From Psychrobacter urativorans (lineage in GTDB: Bacteria; Pseudomonadota; Gammaproteobacteria; Pseudomonadales; Moraxellaceae): a stretch of 64,000 nucleotides of DNA. The stretch spans positions 124,001 to 188,000 of the forward strand of contig NZ_CAJHBT010000002.1 of assembly GCF_904846675.1 (NCBI RefSeq). The letters are read 5' to 3'. This document shows, one piece after another, positions 63,045 through 64,000 of the stretch (the first letter of the stretch is position 1; the number at the start of each line of letters is the position of its first letter). Under the pieces are notes generated by a model. It saw nothing but the letters and a program-made list of their open reading frames with translations, made no database searches and was not told the origin of the DNA. Made by a program: the position numbers and the translations under genes.

Positions 63045-64000
63045 ATGCACAATAAAGCCCTCGCGTTGACGTTAAGCAACGCCATCGAACAACAACAGTT
63101 TGATAAAGCGATCAAACAGGTTCAAGCACTACGTCCCATCGATATTGCTGACGTGTTAGCGCTAATCGAGCCGGCGTTTGCTTGGCAGTTGCTAGAACGT
63201 CTGCCGAATCGTTCCACGATATTTTCTTATCTAGAAGCCGATATTCAACTTGCCTTGGCAGAGGAGTTTCCTCAGGATAGTCTGGCGAGATTAGTGGGCG
63301 AAATGCCTGCTGATGAGAGAGCCGACTTATATAAATATCTAAATCAAGGTCAACGTGACGCCCTATTACCGGTGCTAGCTCAGGCGATGCGCGAAGATAT
63401 TCGTCGACTGTCTTCTTATCATGAAGGTACTGCTGGGGCCTTGATGACTACGGATTATGCCACCCTAGGCGCCCAGATGGATGTCGCTGAAGCACTGGCC
63501 TCTTTAAGAAGGGAGGCACCTGATGCGGAAACCATTTATCACGCCTACGTGATTGATGAACAACGCAAGTTATTAGGCGTCGTGTCGTTACGAGGCTTAA
63601 TTTTAGCGGCTCCGGAGCGGTTAATTAGCGACATCATGGTCAGTTCTGTCGTGTCTTGTAACGTGAACGAGGACCAAGAAGATGTCGCTAAAACCGTGGC
63701 TCGTTATGACTTGATTTCCCTACCAATTATCGATGACAGTGGCGCCTTAGTAGGTATAGTCACCCACGATGATGCGATGGATGTTGCCAGCGATGAAGCC
63801 ACCGACGACTTTCATAAGTCGGGTGGTGTATCTACCATGGTAGGCAGATTAAAAGATGTCAGTATTGGGGTTCTGTATCGCAAGCGTGTGTTCTGGCTGG
63901 TGTTTTTAGTATTTGGCAACCTGTTTTCTGGGTTGGGTATTTCCCACTTTGAAGATGTGATTGCCGCCAACCTAGTATTGGTATTTTTCTTGCCGCTGCT
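63045..64000 (+). CDS. mgtE: Magnesium transporter MgtE, partial (3' end beyond the window)
   Basis: The start ATG at 63045 follows CGGAGTAAAAA. The 318 residues present cover the N-terminal superhelical domain (IEQQQFDKAIKQVQALRPID, LIEPAFAWQLLERLPNRST), the linker with YHEGTAGALMTTDYATL, and two CBS domains (VIDEQRKLLGVVSLRGLI; IIDDSGALVGIVTHDDAMD). The plug helix and the first transmembrane helices follow (LYRKRVFWLVFLVFGNLFSG, then NLVLVFFLPLL). In the family, Mg2+ binding to the N and CBS domains closes the channel. The frame is open to the right edge. Confidence 0.93.
   Translation, partial: MHNKALALTLSNAIEQQQFDKAIKQVQALRPIDIADVLALIEPAFAWQLLERLPNRSTIFSYLEADIQLALAEEFPQDSLARLVGEMPADERADLYKYLNQGQRDALLPVLAQAMREDIRRLSSYHEGTAGALMTTDYATLGAQMDVAEALASLRREAPDAETIYHAYVIDEQRKLLGVVSLRGLILAAPERLISDIMVSSVVSCNVNEDQEDVAKTVARYDLISLPIIDDSGALVGIVTHDDAMDVASDEATDDFHKSGGVSTMVGRLKDVSIGVLYRKRVFWLVFLVFGNLFSGLGISHFEDVIAANLVLVFFLPL

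Overview
The window looks like a contiguous stretch of chromosome from a psychrotolerant Moraxellaceae bacterium, most likely Psychrobacter. The evidence is moderate AT richness, the ppiB-lpxH/glnS and ubiE-ubiJ-ubiB gene orders, a FFLEELY-motif protein, an alanine aminotransferase fused to an XRE-type helix-turn-helix, and general protein similarity. I saw no insertion sequence, prophage, integron or CRISPR array. The assignment rests on recognition by eye, not on a database search.

Layout. 1-9 kb: rsgA (cut by the left edge), orn, lpxH, ppiB, glnS, a PLD-like protein, a 1-Cys peroxiredoxin, a glutathione S-transferase and a META/DUF4377 lipoprotein. 9-15 kb: ruvC, fxsA, a 6S RNA gene on the minus strand, gpmI and a ctpA-type protease. 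15-19.4 kb: a minus-strand gacA-like/pilS/pilR regulatory cluster. 19.8-27.6 kb: pbpG, thiE, a small DksA/TraR protein, pgk, an Ala-rich lipoprotein, fba, ruvA and ruvB. 27.7-33.6 kb (minus): an FAD-linked 2-hydroxyacid dehydrogenase, then the ubiquinone genes ubiB, ubiJ and ubiE and the FFLEELY-motif gene. 33.8-37.7 kb: a two-domain polyphosphate:AMP phosphotransferase and a PiT phosphate transporter. 37.9-41.3 kb: the HTH-aminotransferase fusion, msrB and a glutathione peroxidase. 41.57-41.76 kb: tRNA-Val(UAC) and tRNA-Asp(GUC). 43-49 kb: a TsdA-like diheme cytochrome and a triheme cytochrome, divergent from a TtrS/TtrR-like two-component system. 49-53.7 kb: an ABC importer (ATPase, permease, two substrate-binding lipoproteins). 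54-56 kb: metG. 56.6-62.6 kb: a ketone-body module (GntP-family permease, 3-oxoacid CoA-transferase A and B, two 3-hydroxybutyrate dehydrogenases). From 63 kb: mgtE, cut by the right edge.

How the parts work together. The 43-49 kb block reads as a self-contained thiosulfate/tetrathionate electron-transfer unit: a putative periplasmic sensor kinase and FixJ-type regulator face two overlapping cytochrome genes across a 335-bp region carrying three inverted repeats. The 56.6-62.6 kb block would import 3-hydroxybutyrate, oxidise it to acetoacetate and activate that to acetoacetyl-CoA. gpmI, pgk and fba supply lower glycolysis/gluconeogenesis, ubiE/J/B ubiquinone synthesis, and ppk2 plus PiT phosphate handling.

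Most worth a second look: the TtrSR-Tsd unit and its palindromes; the HTH-aminotransferase fusion, which has a strong internal ribosome-binding site and palindromes in its upstream region; a terminator-like hairpin directly before mgtE; a 108-residue extension on UbiE; and the roughly 970-bp gene-free spacer between the two dehydrogenase paralogues, which holds a near-consensus promoter and a Fur-like palindrome.
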